From NCBI GenBank assembly GCA_033297205.1, contig MU859141.1, positions 76,847 through 140,846 on the forward strand: a stretch of DNA of 64,000 bases, written 5' to 3'. The position numbers were made by a program, and so were the translations under genes. This DNA is from Pseudoneurospora amorphoporcata (Eukaryota > Ascomycota > Sordariomycetes > Sordariales > Sordariaceae). The notes beneath the pieces are model-generated. The model did not search any database and was not told the origin of the DNA. It saw only the letters and a program-made list of their open reading frames with translations. Position 1 is the first letter of the stretch. The number at the start of each line of letters is the position of its first letter. Positions 23,521-34,162 of the stretch are shown here, piece by piece.

Positions 23521-25009
23521 TTACTGGGTGGCGCACTGGGGACCAGCACCATCATCCTCATCGTCATCATCTTCCCAGTCGTTTCCGTAGCGCGGGTCAC
23601 CTTGGTGAGCGCCCATCTGAGTTTGAGTGTTAGCAACAATTCTCTCGTTATGCATCCGAGAAGTCATCTTACCTGTTCGATATCGGCACCAGACTCATAC
23701 TCCACGTCATCGATCTCCTCGGCCTCGATGGGCTTGGCCGGAGGAGGCAGGAGCTTCGTCAAAGCATCATACTGGCTGTCGTTCTGCATCCAACCATCTT
23801 CAGGGAACTCGATCTTCACAACCAGGTACAGATCGCCCTTCATATCACTCTTCTTCACCGGCATACCCTCGCCAGGGACCTTCAGGACATCACCGGGACG
23901 GAGAACCTTGCCACGGGGATGGTCGATGCGAATGCCTCTGCCGTCAAGGTGCTTGACAACAACACGCGAGAAGCCGCTCAAGGCCTCGATAAGGGTAACC
24001 TTGAGGTCGGCTGAGAGGTCACGGCCGATGCGAGTGAAGACGTCATGGGGCTCCTCGACAAGGTGAAAGATAAGATCTCCCGGGGCCTGATCCGGAAGCT
24101 GGTCTGCCTCTCCTTCCAAGACGATCCTATCGCCCTGCATGGAGCCGGGAGGAATGTAGAGCTCAAGAGCCTTGGTCTCCTTGCAAGTCCGCTTGCCCTT
24201 GCACTTCTTGCAGCGGTCCTTCTCCTTGTAGTGCATACCAGAGCCGGAGCAGTGGTCACAGGGAATGACAACTTGACGGGCCATATTTGGGCCGATGGAC
24301 TGGTACGCCTCTACAAGGCCGCGCCCCTTACAGCGCTCGCAGTTGTTGGGCTTCACGTTCTCCTTGGCACCGCTGCCCTTGCACTGGCGGCAGACAACCT
24401 GCTTTTCGGCGGCGAACTTGACAGTCTTTCCCTTGTACAGCTCCTCGAGTGAAACCTTGTAGGGCTGCTCCTCATCCGGGCTGCGCCTGGGGCGTCTAGG
24501 CATGCCGCCCATACCGCCCATACCGCCCATGCCACCCATGCCAAACATGGCAGCAAAGATGTCATCCATGTTGCCGTGGCCATGGCCGCCTGGGCCTCCC
24601 CTCGAGGGGTCGAAAGCAGCCATACCGTGGACGTCGTACATTTCGCGCTTCTCTTCATCGCTAAGGATCTCGTAGGCCTGGGCGATGGCCTTGAACTTGA
24701 CTTCGGCTTCGGGGCGCTGGTCCTCGGGGACCTTGTCCGGATGGTGGATCAATGCGAGCTGGAGATCGAAGAGTCAGCTCAATATCTAGAAACTAAGACA
24801 CGCGATGGTATGCGTAGTGACTGGACTGACCTTGCGATAAGCCTTCTTGATGTCATTAGGGCTAGCCGACTTGTCGACGCCGAGGATGGCTACACGAAGT
24901 CGAGTTAGTACATGGTGAAACCGAGTGCCGGCATGGCGGCTAAAGTGTATTCGGTGGCAGCCTCACCATAGAGATCGAGGTCGCCCTCGTCGCCGCTGTT
25001 GCTGCTCAT
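23521..25009 (-). CDS. XDJ1: Type I DnaJ/Hsp40 co-chaperone, XDJ1-like, CaaX ending
   Basis: Hsp70 co-chaperone. Exons on the minus strand are 25009-24967, 24889-24831, 24758-23673 and 23616-23521 (introns 77, 72 and 56 nt), giving 427 residues. Intron 1 has a perfect TACTAAC branch site. The J domain (about 12-75) has the HPD triplet at 40-42. A Gly/Met repeat (GMGGMGGMGGMGGMP) fills the linker near 107-120. Four CxxCxGxG-type zinc-finger repeats span about 157-225 (the last two degenerate, CKKCKGKR-like), followed by the substrate-binding beta domains. The last exon is acidic and ends CATQ, a farnesylation-type CaaX box as in yeast Ydj1 and Xdj1. The N-terminus (DLYAILGVDKSAS) and linker suit XDJ1 better than YDJ1. 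Without the last splice the CaaX end would be missed. Confidence 0.92.
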
Positions 25010-26099
25010 GGTGATGGCGTTCCTTGGGGGGGTTTAACGGTGTAGAAAGTGGCTTTGTCTAGTTGATGTATCGGTCGGTGTACCCGTCAAGAATCCGGTT
25101 TACCAAGAGGACAGCTCGTAAAAGACGAAAGGCGGGGATATTTTGGTCTTTGCACGGAGGACACTGGACGGATGGAAGAGGGACGGGAGGTTCTTTTTCG
25201 TTTTGAGTTCGTATGGGAAATTTTAGGCGGCCCCGCGTTGGATACCCGGCGCTCTGGGTACTTCTTCACCTGCTACTGCTCTGCTGCTCTTGCTGAGTCA
25301 AGCTTTGTTTGAAAACCCACAGCCAACCTTTCTTTGCAGAAGGTGATCAAATAAAGATAGTACACATGCACTGCTGAGACCTTTGTGCAGCAAAAGAACC
25401 ATGAAACTTCAGAGTAACTCATGAAGGACAAATGCAGTTTCCCCTCATGGAAGGCGGTATCCGTATCGCCGTGTTCCTGATAACGACGGGCGGCAGTGTC
25501 TGTGCCACGATCCTTTTCTTCCACCCGCCCGCATTCACCTTTTTGCACATGCACGGGCATGCACTTTCAGTTGTTGTCTGCCTAGGTATCAGTCGCTCTG
25601 TCGTGTATTGTGGCTGGTTTTGGTTTTTCTGCAAGTACAGCTACTCTCCATCTACGAGCGCTTGTCCATAGACTCCAGGCGCGATGCTGGTATCGCCAAA
25701 ATAACTTGACGATAACGATATCCATGTTCCCTGGCCGCGAACGACCCTTGACTTTCCAGTCTTTTCAGAATTGAAGACGTGATGAGATGCCAAGACCACA
25801 GAATGACACCCTAGGGTCCACTTTAAAGTTTGGTTCAAACTGGGCTCCACAAACCGACAGTATCCACTTCTGCCACTGGACCCACGGGTAGCACCGCCAC
25901 ACTTGAAACCTTATCACATGGACCACAGGAGAAGTGCTTCTTGGCATCAATCTTCAACTGCTTCTGTGGCTGTAAACATTCACCTCGGTCACTTATTCAC
26001 AGCTCAAACCTACCCACTACCTTGCTCCCTCCACCTTCTCATGCTGTCAGTCTCAGCATCTGACCTCACGATTCAAAAAACGAGGCGACAATCTACAAA
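25010..26099. promoter_or_regulatory. Divergent intergenic region, XDJ1 and MSE1 upstream sequences
   Basis: About 1.1 kb between two divergently transcribed genes, so it must hold both promoters. Open frames here are short, and I cannot point to a specific promoter element or RNA gene. Confidence 0.5.
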
Positions 26100-28307
26100 A
26101 TGAGGGGCATAGGGGTACTGTTGAGGAGGCCAGGTTGCCCTTCTCTTGCGAGTGTTTCAAGTCTTTCTTCGCGGCGTTTGTGGTTCTCATCGACGAGATC
26201 CACCCTTTGCCCACATCAAACGCAGGCTACGCAGCAACAACAAGGAGAAGGCGTCTTGAAAGAATCCAAGAAAAAGCAGGCTGAGGATAAGTGGAAGCTG
26301 CCGGATTCACCAGCTCGTACCCGTTTTGCGCCCTCGCCTACTGGATATCTGCACCTGGGATCTCTTAGGACAGCTCTGTTCAACTACCTCCTTGCCAGGG
26401 CAACCGGCGGCCAGTTCATCCTCCGCATTGAAGACACAGACCAGGTGATTACTACTCAACATCTTGCACCCCAGGATCACAGATGGCTAAATCGTAGAAG
26501 GAGCAGAGGCTGATGCTCTCCATTGTATCCGTAGACTCGCCTTGTACATGATGCTGAGCAGAGGCTGTTTGAGGACTTGAGATGGGCCGGCCTCTCTTGG
26601 GATGAAGGCATGCAATGACCACCCCATATGAGTCCGAATATTTCTTTCATATGTGCCTCTCATGCTAACTCTGCTTGTGTCGTGAGAAGGCCCCGATGTT
26701 CAGGGACCGTATGGACCGTATAGACAGGTAAGACGCAAAGCGGCTCTGATGTATCACAGGTGGGACTTGAGTTAATCACTTACATATTCCAGTCCGAGCG
26801 ACTATCACTTTACGATGAGCACGCCAACCAGTTGATCGGCGAGGGCAAGGCGTACAGGTGCTTCTGCTCACCCGAGGATCTTGAGCGCCACAAGCAGGCC
26901 GCACATGAGTCTGGGGAGTCTACGGCATATCCCGGCACATGCCGCAGCGTTTCACTAGAGGAATCCGACGACAGAGCTTCCAGAGGGGAGAAGTACGCCG
27001 TGAGATTCAAGAGTAGCGAGAAGCCCATCATCATCGAGGACATCCTCTATACCCGGTACCGCAAGAGGGAGCCCGAGGAGGACTTCATCATCCGGAAGCG
27101 TGACGGTTTCCCTACCTACCACTTCGCCAACATCGTCGATGACCGGGCCATGAAGATCACTCATGTCATCCGCGGTGCTGAATGGCTCATATCCACCCCC
27201 AAGCACGTCGAGCTCTACAATGCCTTCGGCTGGGAACCGCCAAAGTTCGCCCACGTCGGCCTCCTCGTCGACAAGGAGCGTCAAAAGCTAAGCAAGCGCC
27301 ACAAGGGCGTCGACATGTCCTGGTACAAGGACAACCAGATCCCTCCCGAGGCCTTGCTCAACTTCGCCGTCCTACTCGGCTGGAGCCAGAAGAGCGGCGA
27401 GCCCGACTTCATGACGCTCCAGGACATGATCGACCGGTTCTCCTTCAAGTTCAGCAAGGGCGACATCGTCGTCTCCTTCGACAAACTGCCCTATCTGCAC
27501 GAGAAACACTTTGAGCATCTGCTCCGCCAGGAACCGCCCAACCTGCCGCGTCTGCAGAGCTACCTGATCAAACCTATTGAGAAAATTATCACGGCTGTTG
27601 AGGACGCCCGTGTTGGAACCCCCAAGGAAGACCTTGAGGAAACAACCATCCATAAAATTCCCCTCCCCTCGCTTGCTCGCCCCGTCCCCCAGATCCAAGA
27701 ATCCCCTGCTTCCGCCCAGGACTACATCCTCCACGCCTTGCGCACTGCCAAGTCCGTCAAGCCTGACCTGGAGCTCTTCCTCTCGCAGAACCGGTATGCC
27801 TTCTGGACTATTCCCGCCCCGGTTGTATCACACAACTTCGACGAAACCCCTTCTCTCCTGCACGCCACGCTCGATGGCGAGGAAGCCAGTCCCAGTGTCG
27901 TCATGCGCTTCATCATCGAGCAGCTCAGCGATATTGTCTCCTCCAAGGAGGCAGAGGGACCTCCGGAGGAGAAGACCGAAATGGAGGAATGGACAGCTGA
28001 GAAGATCAAGCCGGTCGTGGATGCCACGGTCAAGGCCGTGAGCGTCAGCGACCCGGAGACGGGAGAGCCGATCAAGGGCGCGGGCGGGTACAAGTTCTTG
28101 CGGTGGGCGCTGTTGGCGGGCGATCATGGACCGGGATTGGTGTCGGTTATGGAGCTGCTGGGCAGGAGGGAGACGATGAAGAGGCTGATTACTGCGTACA
28201 AGGTTGCGCTGGAGAAGGAGAATAAGGAGAAGGATGCGAAAAGCGGCTCCTTCACAATAGATGCGATAGCGACCGGTCTTGGACTGGCGTTGTTTGATCT
28301 GTTCTGA
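26100..28307 (+). CDS. MSE1: Mitochondrial glutamyl-tRNA synthetase
   Basis: Class I synthetase charging glutamate onto mitochondrial tRNA. Exons are 26100-26444, 26535-26607, 26690-26727 and 26793-28307, giving 656 residues. The HIGH-type motif lies in FAPSPTGYLHLGSLRTA (about 77-93) and the KMSKS-type motif is KLSKR (about 317). The first 60 residues are Arg/Ser/Gln-rich with few acids, fitting a mitochondrial presequence. Exon joins give IEDTDQTRLVHDAEQRLFED, then WDEGPDVQGPYGPYRQSERL, matching the family closely. Intron 2 (26608-26689) begins GC and ends AG; no GT donor gives the conserved join, so it is a GC-AG intron. The C-terminal anticodon-binding part is complete. The gene is convergent with CSN5. 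Confidence 0.93.
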
Positions 28308-28623
28308 AAGAGAAGGAAAGGGGATTTTAACGTGTAAGGTATCGAAAGCCTTGGGCCTGTGATTATAGCTGTTGAGCCGTGTATTATTACATTTTGTCCC
28401 GATCTAACCTTGGATCTAAGTTTTCACGGGCATGCATTGGGCTATCATCTCCAGTTTGTCCGTTCGGTCCTGTTGCCCCTAGCGATCCTCATATGTCTCC
28501 CTCAGTTTTAACATGCGGATATCTCTTTCATGCTACCCATAATAGCACTTTGCTTTCCCTCCCCGTTTCAGACGCTCCTGTCAACAATGTTTATCATTGT
28601 CCACACTTCAGCCCCTAAGGATA
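28308..28623. other. Convergent 3' region of MSE1 and CSN5
   Basis: 316 bases between the stop codons of two convergent genes. Only 3' untranslated sequence is expected, and I see no other feature. Confidence 0.6.
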
Positions 28624-29718
28624 TCATGGGTTCTCAGGCTGAGCACCCTGCGCTTGCGCACGGCAGCCACAGCCAAACACCTTGCCTTTGACCTCCGCCG
28701 CCATCAGCCCAGACCTCTCCTTTGCAGCAATCTGCTTCACCTCGCCGAGCAACTTTTCAACGTTCTGATCGACCGCATCACTCTTGGGTCCTTTTTGCCC
28801 AGTCGTTGAGAGCATCTCAATTGTTTTCGAAGCCTTCGAAATCCGGGATCCCAAATCCACCATCTGGCTGCTCGTGTAGTCCCTGTTGGTAAGCAGCGGG
28901 TTCTGGGCAAGCGTCTGCACCCAGTACTTATTCCACAACGTCTCCAACAGCTTACTATCGAGCGTGCTCTTGAAGTGCTCAACATCGAGCGCGTAATACC
29001 GATGACTGTGGGCGCCAAAGTCCTCCACTTTGTTCAGAGGGACGCTCTGTCCATCACCTGTCGTCGCGTTTGTCGCCACGGGAGGCTTAACGCCTTCTGG
29101 AATTGTCCTAAACGCGCCGATCTCAACCTTGTTCTGACTGACCGTCCTGTCGGGGTCGATGACCACTGCCACGAAGGGCTCGTTGAACTGCTGCTGCAGG
29201 GATTGGGTGCCGACGTCGATGCCGCTTAGCCAGCAGCCGTAGCCCGGATGTGAGTGGTACCATCCGATGACGTTCTCGTGGCGGTTCTCCTCACGGCAGA
29301 GGCGAAGGTATTCGACCATGTACTCGTTTGCTTCGTCCTGGGCGTTGACGCGGGTTTCTGTTCCCTCTACGGGTAAACGGTAGGCGTCGGTGATCACCAT
29401 GGTGCTACCCTCAATGTAGCCCTGCATCATGCCCATGACCTCGAGGTTGCCACCGGAACGGGCGTGCATGACCATCTTGATCATGGCGACGGAGGAGATG
29501 CGGACGGTTTTGAAGTATTTGTGATCGGTGGTCCATGGTCGTGCGTTGACAACGGCTTTGTGAGCTTCTGCGTCGTAGGCGTAAAGGGCATCGCGTTGGA
29601 CGTCCACAAGGCCGGGGTTCGGTGGCAGCTCTATGATGGGGTTGGAGAGGTTAGCTGCCGTGAAGAGGTAGTGCAACAAGGAGTTCCGTTACTTTGCGCC
29701 CACGCAGAACTTACCCAT
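28624..29718 (-). CDS. CSN5: COP9 signalosome subunit 5 (JAMM deneddylase)
   Basis: Catalytic subunit of the COP9 signalosome, which removes NEDD8 from cullins. Exons on the minus strand are 29718-29715 (ATGG only) and 29630-28624, intron 84 nt, for 336 residues. The zinc JAMM motif is intact: Glu65 in NLEVMGMM, His127 and His129 in WYHSHPGYGCWLSGID, and Asp140. LPVEGTETRVNAQDEANEY also fits. The intron has GTAAGT, a GCTAACC branch and ATAG. The start is inferred: joining ATG+G to AGCTGCCA gives MELPPNPGLVDVQRDALYAYD, while upstream bases in that frame show no better ATG. The usual WELENN start of CSN5 is absent. From memory, a 336-residue length fits the Neurospora protein. The Cys/Gln-rich tail FGCGCRAQAQGAQ is unusual. 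Confidence 0.9.
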
Positions 29719-30564
29719 CTTGCCAAACGGTTGCTCTCGCCGAGCTGGTATAAGGTAGCTTGGGTTACCGCAAAAGCTTTGGGCGCGATATCGCGATGTT
29801 TTCCTGATGAATTGGTGTAGTAGGGTCGAAAGAGGATACAGATTGCTTTGTCAGATACAATCGAAGAAAAACAGCAGTTTCTCGTGGGATGATGATGTGT
29901 AACAGGCAACGATGGATGCAAGCTGGACGCACGTTGAGTGGAAGTGGAAGCTCGAGTGCGGCAGGCAGTGGCATTCAACCTCAGGTGGGGTCGAATTACG
30001 GCGGGGCTCTGGGGGGTCCAGCGAAAGATACCTTAAGCTTTTAATCAGCCATCAAGGTTCTACTGCAAAAGGCACCACCTACTAAGACCTCTCAACGGGC
30101 GTCGAAGCCACGACAATGTCATTCGGAACTCGGTGTGCCAAAGTACAGCTCAAAAACTCAATTGTAGATGGGAGGTTATGGTTACCACGGGTTGAGTAGT
30201 TGGACAGTGAGTCGTAGGCAGAGAGTGTACGATATATCCACATACCTAGGCCTCTGACGTTACGGATAGCCTGCCAGGCTCCCAGGTTATTTCTCACAAC
30301 GCTTTGTATAGCATCACCGCACATCTTACAATCACATGCCATCATAATGACAAGATGAAGCACCCGTCAAGAAGCGTACTTAGGAAGTTCCTGTTCATCA
30401 ATACCACAGTCGCTCCTGGGAAGTCTACGCCGGGTAACCTTGTCCTGTGTCACACATATGTCTGTCCTGTCTTCGAACTTTTCCTCAGTACCGCTCAACA
30501 GCCTTCCGCGAATATAAAGCTCTCCCATACCCATTCCCTTCTGCTTCTTCGCTGTGGCATCCTT
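29719..30564. other. Intergenic region upstream of CSN5, downstream of TYR1
   Basis: About 850 bases. The part next to 29719 should hold the CSN5 promoter and leader; the far side is the TYR1 3' region. Only short frames without domain content are present. Confidence 0.5.
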
Positions 30565-32440
30565 TTAATCCTTCTCATCACTCGCCAGGACAGCCTTGAT
30601 CATCGCGTTACCAACCTCTACCGCCCCCTTGAACCTCGGCTCAAAGAAAGCCTGGGTAACCGCAAACCGCTCCCTCCAGGTCTCGAACTGCCTGAGACCA
30701 ACACACTCAGCCCAGCCCGCAGCCGCAATGGTAAACTGCAAGTCGTCCCTTCGGAAAGTGCGATCCTCGATGCCGACCTTCAAGCACTCATCCAGCAGTC
30801 CCGGGGTCCTGAACAAGTGCTCGGTGACGCCCAGCCAGAGCCGGAACAGGGGAGTTGAGCAGATCATGTGGTCGTACGGCACGATGCCCAGGGCGCTCCA
30901 GCAGTCGACCATGGCCAGCAGCGAGAGATGGTTGTTAGGCAGGGACGGAGCCGAAGGGCCGGCGTTCTCGGGCGGGCGGAGGCTAAACTGGTCGAGTACG
31001 TCGTCACGGAGGAGAGGCTTGCTTTCCCACTTGGGGCTGCCCTCGGCGCCGAAGACCTTTTCCTTGGCGGCGTAGACGCGGGCGCGGAGCTCGTCGGCGC
31101 GACCCTCCAGCATGAGGTAGAACAGCTCGGTGGTGGACTTGGCGAACTGGGCGATCTGCTTGTGGGCTTCGGGGTTGAGGATGGCGAGGCCGGCATAGAC
31201 GTGCCACTTTTGGGCGTAGATGCGGAGCATGAGGTTGATCTTGACGTTTTCGATGCCGCCGACATAACGGGTTCCCTCCCATGGGAATTGCTTAGTTGCG
31301 TGCCAGGCCTTGCCCATGCTGAGGAAAGCAGCGTGGGTGACGGCTTGGGTATCGGCCGTGATGCGGTCGTGTTCCTCGGCGCTCAGGTAGACAACCTTGG
31401 AGTTGAGGCAGGAGAGTACATGCTCGACCTTGGCGAAAGACTCGTCGGAGGCGCGATGCTTGATGAGCACCAACGGCTGGCCCTTGGCATCGACATTGGG
31501 GCCGTGGAGGGAGTGGCAGGATACGATGTCAACGTCGGCGGGCAGGTACTTTTCGAAGGCCTTGATCTCGGGGTCTTTACAGGACGTCTGGCCGCCAACG
31601 ATGGCACCGAGCTTGGTCGCTAGAAAACGAGGCATACGGTTAAGGTCAGGTCTACGCGATGAAAGAGAAGTCATGGCAACACACATGGACCATACTGGGC
31701 GACGACACGATCAATGACCGCCGCCTCAACACTGTAGATGATGTAATCGCTGGCGCGAGACACGAGATGACCGTTGCGGAGGATGTGTATATTGTTCTAG
31801 AAAGCAAAATATGAAGACTCAGCACTGATTCTGCTGTAGAGAGATCGGGGTAAATGTGTGCGACCGTACATTCCCCTCGAACTCTTTGACCAGCTCATCA
31901 TATTTCTCTTCCCTGTCGCAGGCCATGATCCTGGAAAGGATCGTTAGCCAACCAACTCCTGATCATGCTACAACACTAAGGATCTGTCGATATCTGGTCA
32001 GCGCGAGTCCCTTACAAAAGCTGATCAAAAAAAAAAAGATGTGTGAAGATGTGTTTGTTTCAGACGAAAATTGTAAGGTAGCTGAGATTTTTCATCATGG
32101 AAAGCTCCCTACACAAACTGGGACCGGAACGGTTGACCAGCCGTGACAGGCGCGATACTCTAGCCAAATGCACTCAAGTCATCATGTCATGGGTGTGGCG
32201 GGAAATGAGAAAAATGTTGGAACATACCATTTCAAAGCTGCGTGAGATTGTCGTAGGTTAGTCGCGATGAAAGGCTCCGCGAGGGGCCTGGAAGTGATAG
32301 ACAATGAGACGAGCGAGGAAGAATTATTACCTCCAACCTGCGCTGCTGAGTCTCCGGGCATACATCTTGCCCATATCACCCATGCCAATCAGGCCGACAG
32401 TGAAGCCAGCCATCTTGGAAGGTTGCGATGTCGAAGCCAT
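30565..32440 (-). CDS. TYR1: Prephenate dehydrogenase (NADP+), tyrosine biosynthesis
   Basis: Converts prephenate to 4-hydroxyphenylpyruvate with NADP+, the committed step to tyrosine. Exons on the minus strand are 32440-32331, 31930-31870, 31796-31685 and 31619-30565, giving 445 residues. Introns are 400, 73 and 65 nt. The Rossmann nucleotide-binding motif is GLIGMGDMG (about 16-24). Joins read AGWRIMACDREEKYDELVKEF, EGNNNIHILRNGHLVSRASDYIIYSVEA and QYGPSTKLGAIVGGQTSCKDPE. The conserved HSLHGP, HAAFLSMGKAW and PYDHMICSTPLFR follow as in yeast Tyr1. The 400-nt first intron is long for this window, but direct joining of its flanks restores the conserved sequence, so I see no hidden exon. It shares a 476-bp divergent promoter region with the RCC1-like gene. 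Confidence 0.93.
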
Positions 32441-32916
32441 GTTGATGCGTGTGTTGTTTCTCTTTCCAGTAAAACCGGTCGCTTGTGGCAGCTATCACAT
32501 CGTCACACAAGATCCTCGGCACCAATGAAGCACTCGCTCGATGATCGCGCGAGAAGCAATGGGTGAGGCTGCGTTGCTGTTGCTGGCTTTGTGGTTCGGA
32601 AGGAAGAAATTTTCAATTCGGGAGCCGCAAGGTGGAATTTTAAAGTGACTGGATTTAAAATCTTGGGGCTTGTCCCCACTTTGATTTGCACTGGAAAGCT
32701 CGGACCATTTTGACCCGACACCGCAAACGGAGCCACCCTTCCGAACTTGGCGGACCAAACCAGGACTCCACCTATGTCCCGGCCCGGCACCGGCTGCGGA
32801 AGCTGCAATGAATGCCGTCATCCTTGTCGCCATCAAGCGACGGGACGCTTCTAAGAAAACAGCAAGTCAACAACACTGCACCCCGTTCAGCTCGCCACTC
32901 GATAAATCATTTCACA
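32441..32916. promoter_or_regulatory. Divergent promoter region, TYR1 and RCC1-repeat gene
   Basis: 476 bases separate the two start codons, so both promoters and leaders must fit here. I looked for the TGACTCA element of the amino-acid cross-pathway activator and did not see it. A second in-frame ATG at 32812 could extend the plus-strand protein by 35 residues. Confidence 0.55.
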
Positions 32917-34026
32917 ATGCTGTTACTATTCGCTCTTGGGTCTAACGGTTCCGGCCAGCTGGGCATCGGCCACAAAGAAGACGTTTCCGTTCCAAAGGAT
33001 GCCCATTTTGATGCAGACCTCCCGGTTACCACCTCCATCGCTAAGATTGCTGCCGGAGGTAACCACACGATAATACTGACTACGACGGGCAACGTCTACT
33101 GGAGCGGAGACCCAAATACCGGCGCCTGCGGCAAGTTCACCCAAACGCAAATCTCGCAGCCTCCTCGATTTTATCCCGTCGATTTTTTATCTGTGTCATC
33201 ACCCCAAGACCCATTCGGGGTAGGTCACGTTGCAGCTACCTGGGAAGTGAGCATCTTTACCCGCCTGGATGCCCAGGGCCGCAACACCAGAATCTACTCT
33301 TGCGGCACCGGCCAGAAAGGAGAGCTAGGCTTGGGCAACTTCATCTTCCGCACGGCTACTCCCTCTCTTATCCCAGATTTTCCTCCCCCAGACACAGAGA
33401 TTGTTGATCTCGCCGCTTGTATGGGCCATGTCGTTGCGGTCTTAAGCAATGGTGACGTTTGGGGGTGGGGTAATGGCCGGAAGGGTCAGATCGGAGCGCC
33501 AGAGGATATCGTTCACTCACCCCGGAAAATTGAGGGTTTGAGCTTCAAGGTTGCGAAAGCTGTCTGTGGAAAGGAGTTCACATGCTTTCTGGGAAGTCCA
33601 GGAAGCGGTAACATCATGGTCCTTGGGTCAGACAAATGGGGAATCAAGGCTAAAGTCCCGGGCCAGGTTGCCGGATGGCGAGAGGTTGGCGCCAGTTGGG
33701 GCAATCTGTTCATCTTGAAGGCAGATGGAAGCCTGCTGAGCTGGGGTCGAAATGACCATGGCCAACTCGCTCCCGACAATCTGTGCCAAGTCAAACATAT
33801 TGCGGTGGGGAGCGAACACGTACTGGCTTTGAGCGAGGAGGGTGATGTCACAGCATGGGGATGGGGTGAACACGGCAACTGCGGACCGCTCAGTACTTCG
33901 GATGCCACAAAGGGTCAGCAGAACGTTATTGCGTCGTCCAAGTTCATTCCTCCGGGCGCTAAAATAGCCACTATTGGAGCCGGATGCGCAACCAGTTGGG
34001 TGGCCATACAGATGCCGTCAACTTAG
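32917..34026 (+). CDS. RCC1-repeat (beta-propeller) protein, ATS1-like
   Basis: Single-exon gene for 369 residues made of RCC1-type repeats: FALGSNGSGQLGIGH near the start, NVYWSGDPNTGACG, YSCGTGQKGELGLGNF, VWGWGNGRKGQIGAP, LLSWGRNDHGQLAPD and VTAWGWGEHGNCGPL. These match a seven-bladed propeller. Yeast Ats1, a small RCC1 protein acting with Kti11/Kti13-type tRNA wobble modification, is of similar length and is the best analogue; this is inference. I start at 32917 because MLLLFALGSNG begins the first blade, as is usual. An upstream in-frame ATG at 32812 would add 35 unpatterned residues. No signal peptide is evident beyond the blade strand. Confidence 0.85.
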   Translation: MLLLFALGSNGSGQLGIGHKEDVSVPKDAHFDADLPVTTSIAKIAAGGNHTIILTTTGNVYWSGDPNTGACGKFTQTQISQPPRFYPVDFLSVSSPQDPFGVGHVAATWEVSIFTRLDAQGRNTRIYSCGTGQKGELGLGNFIFRTATPSLIPDFPPPDTEIVDLAACMGHVVAVLSNGDVWGWGNGRKGQIGAPEDIVHSPRKIEGLSFKVAKAVCGKEFTCFLGSPGSGNIMVLGSDKWGIKAKVPGQVAGWREVGASWGNLFILKADGSLLSWGRNDHGQLAPDNLCQVKHIAVGSEHVLALSEEGDVTAWGWGEHGNCGPLSTSDATKGQQNVIASSKFIPPGAKIATIGAGCATSWVAIQMPST

Positions 34027-34162
34027 AGCCTGGGAACAGAGATGCCGAGGAAGACTGACAAGCGGTACGTGACAGTACATGACAAAACTGCTATCCCCTA
34101 AGCGCTACTTGGTTTACCACGTCAAGCGGAAAACAATCCAAAGCGTCGGACCTGGTCTTCAG

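Noticed and set aside
30868..31623. 251-codon plus-strand frame antisense to TYR1
   Set aside because: It mirrors conserved TYR1 sequence and has no independent domain.
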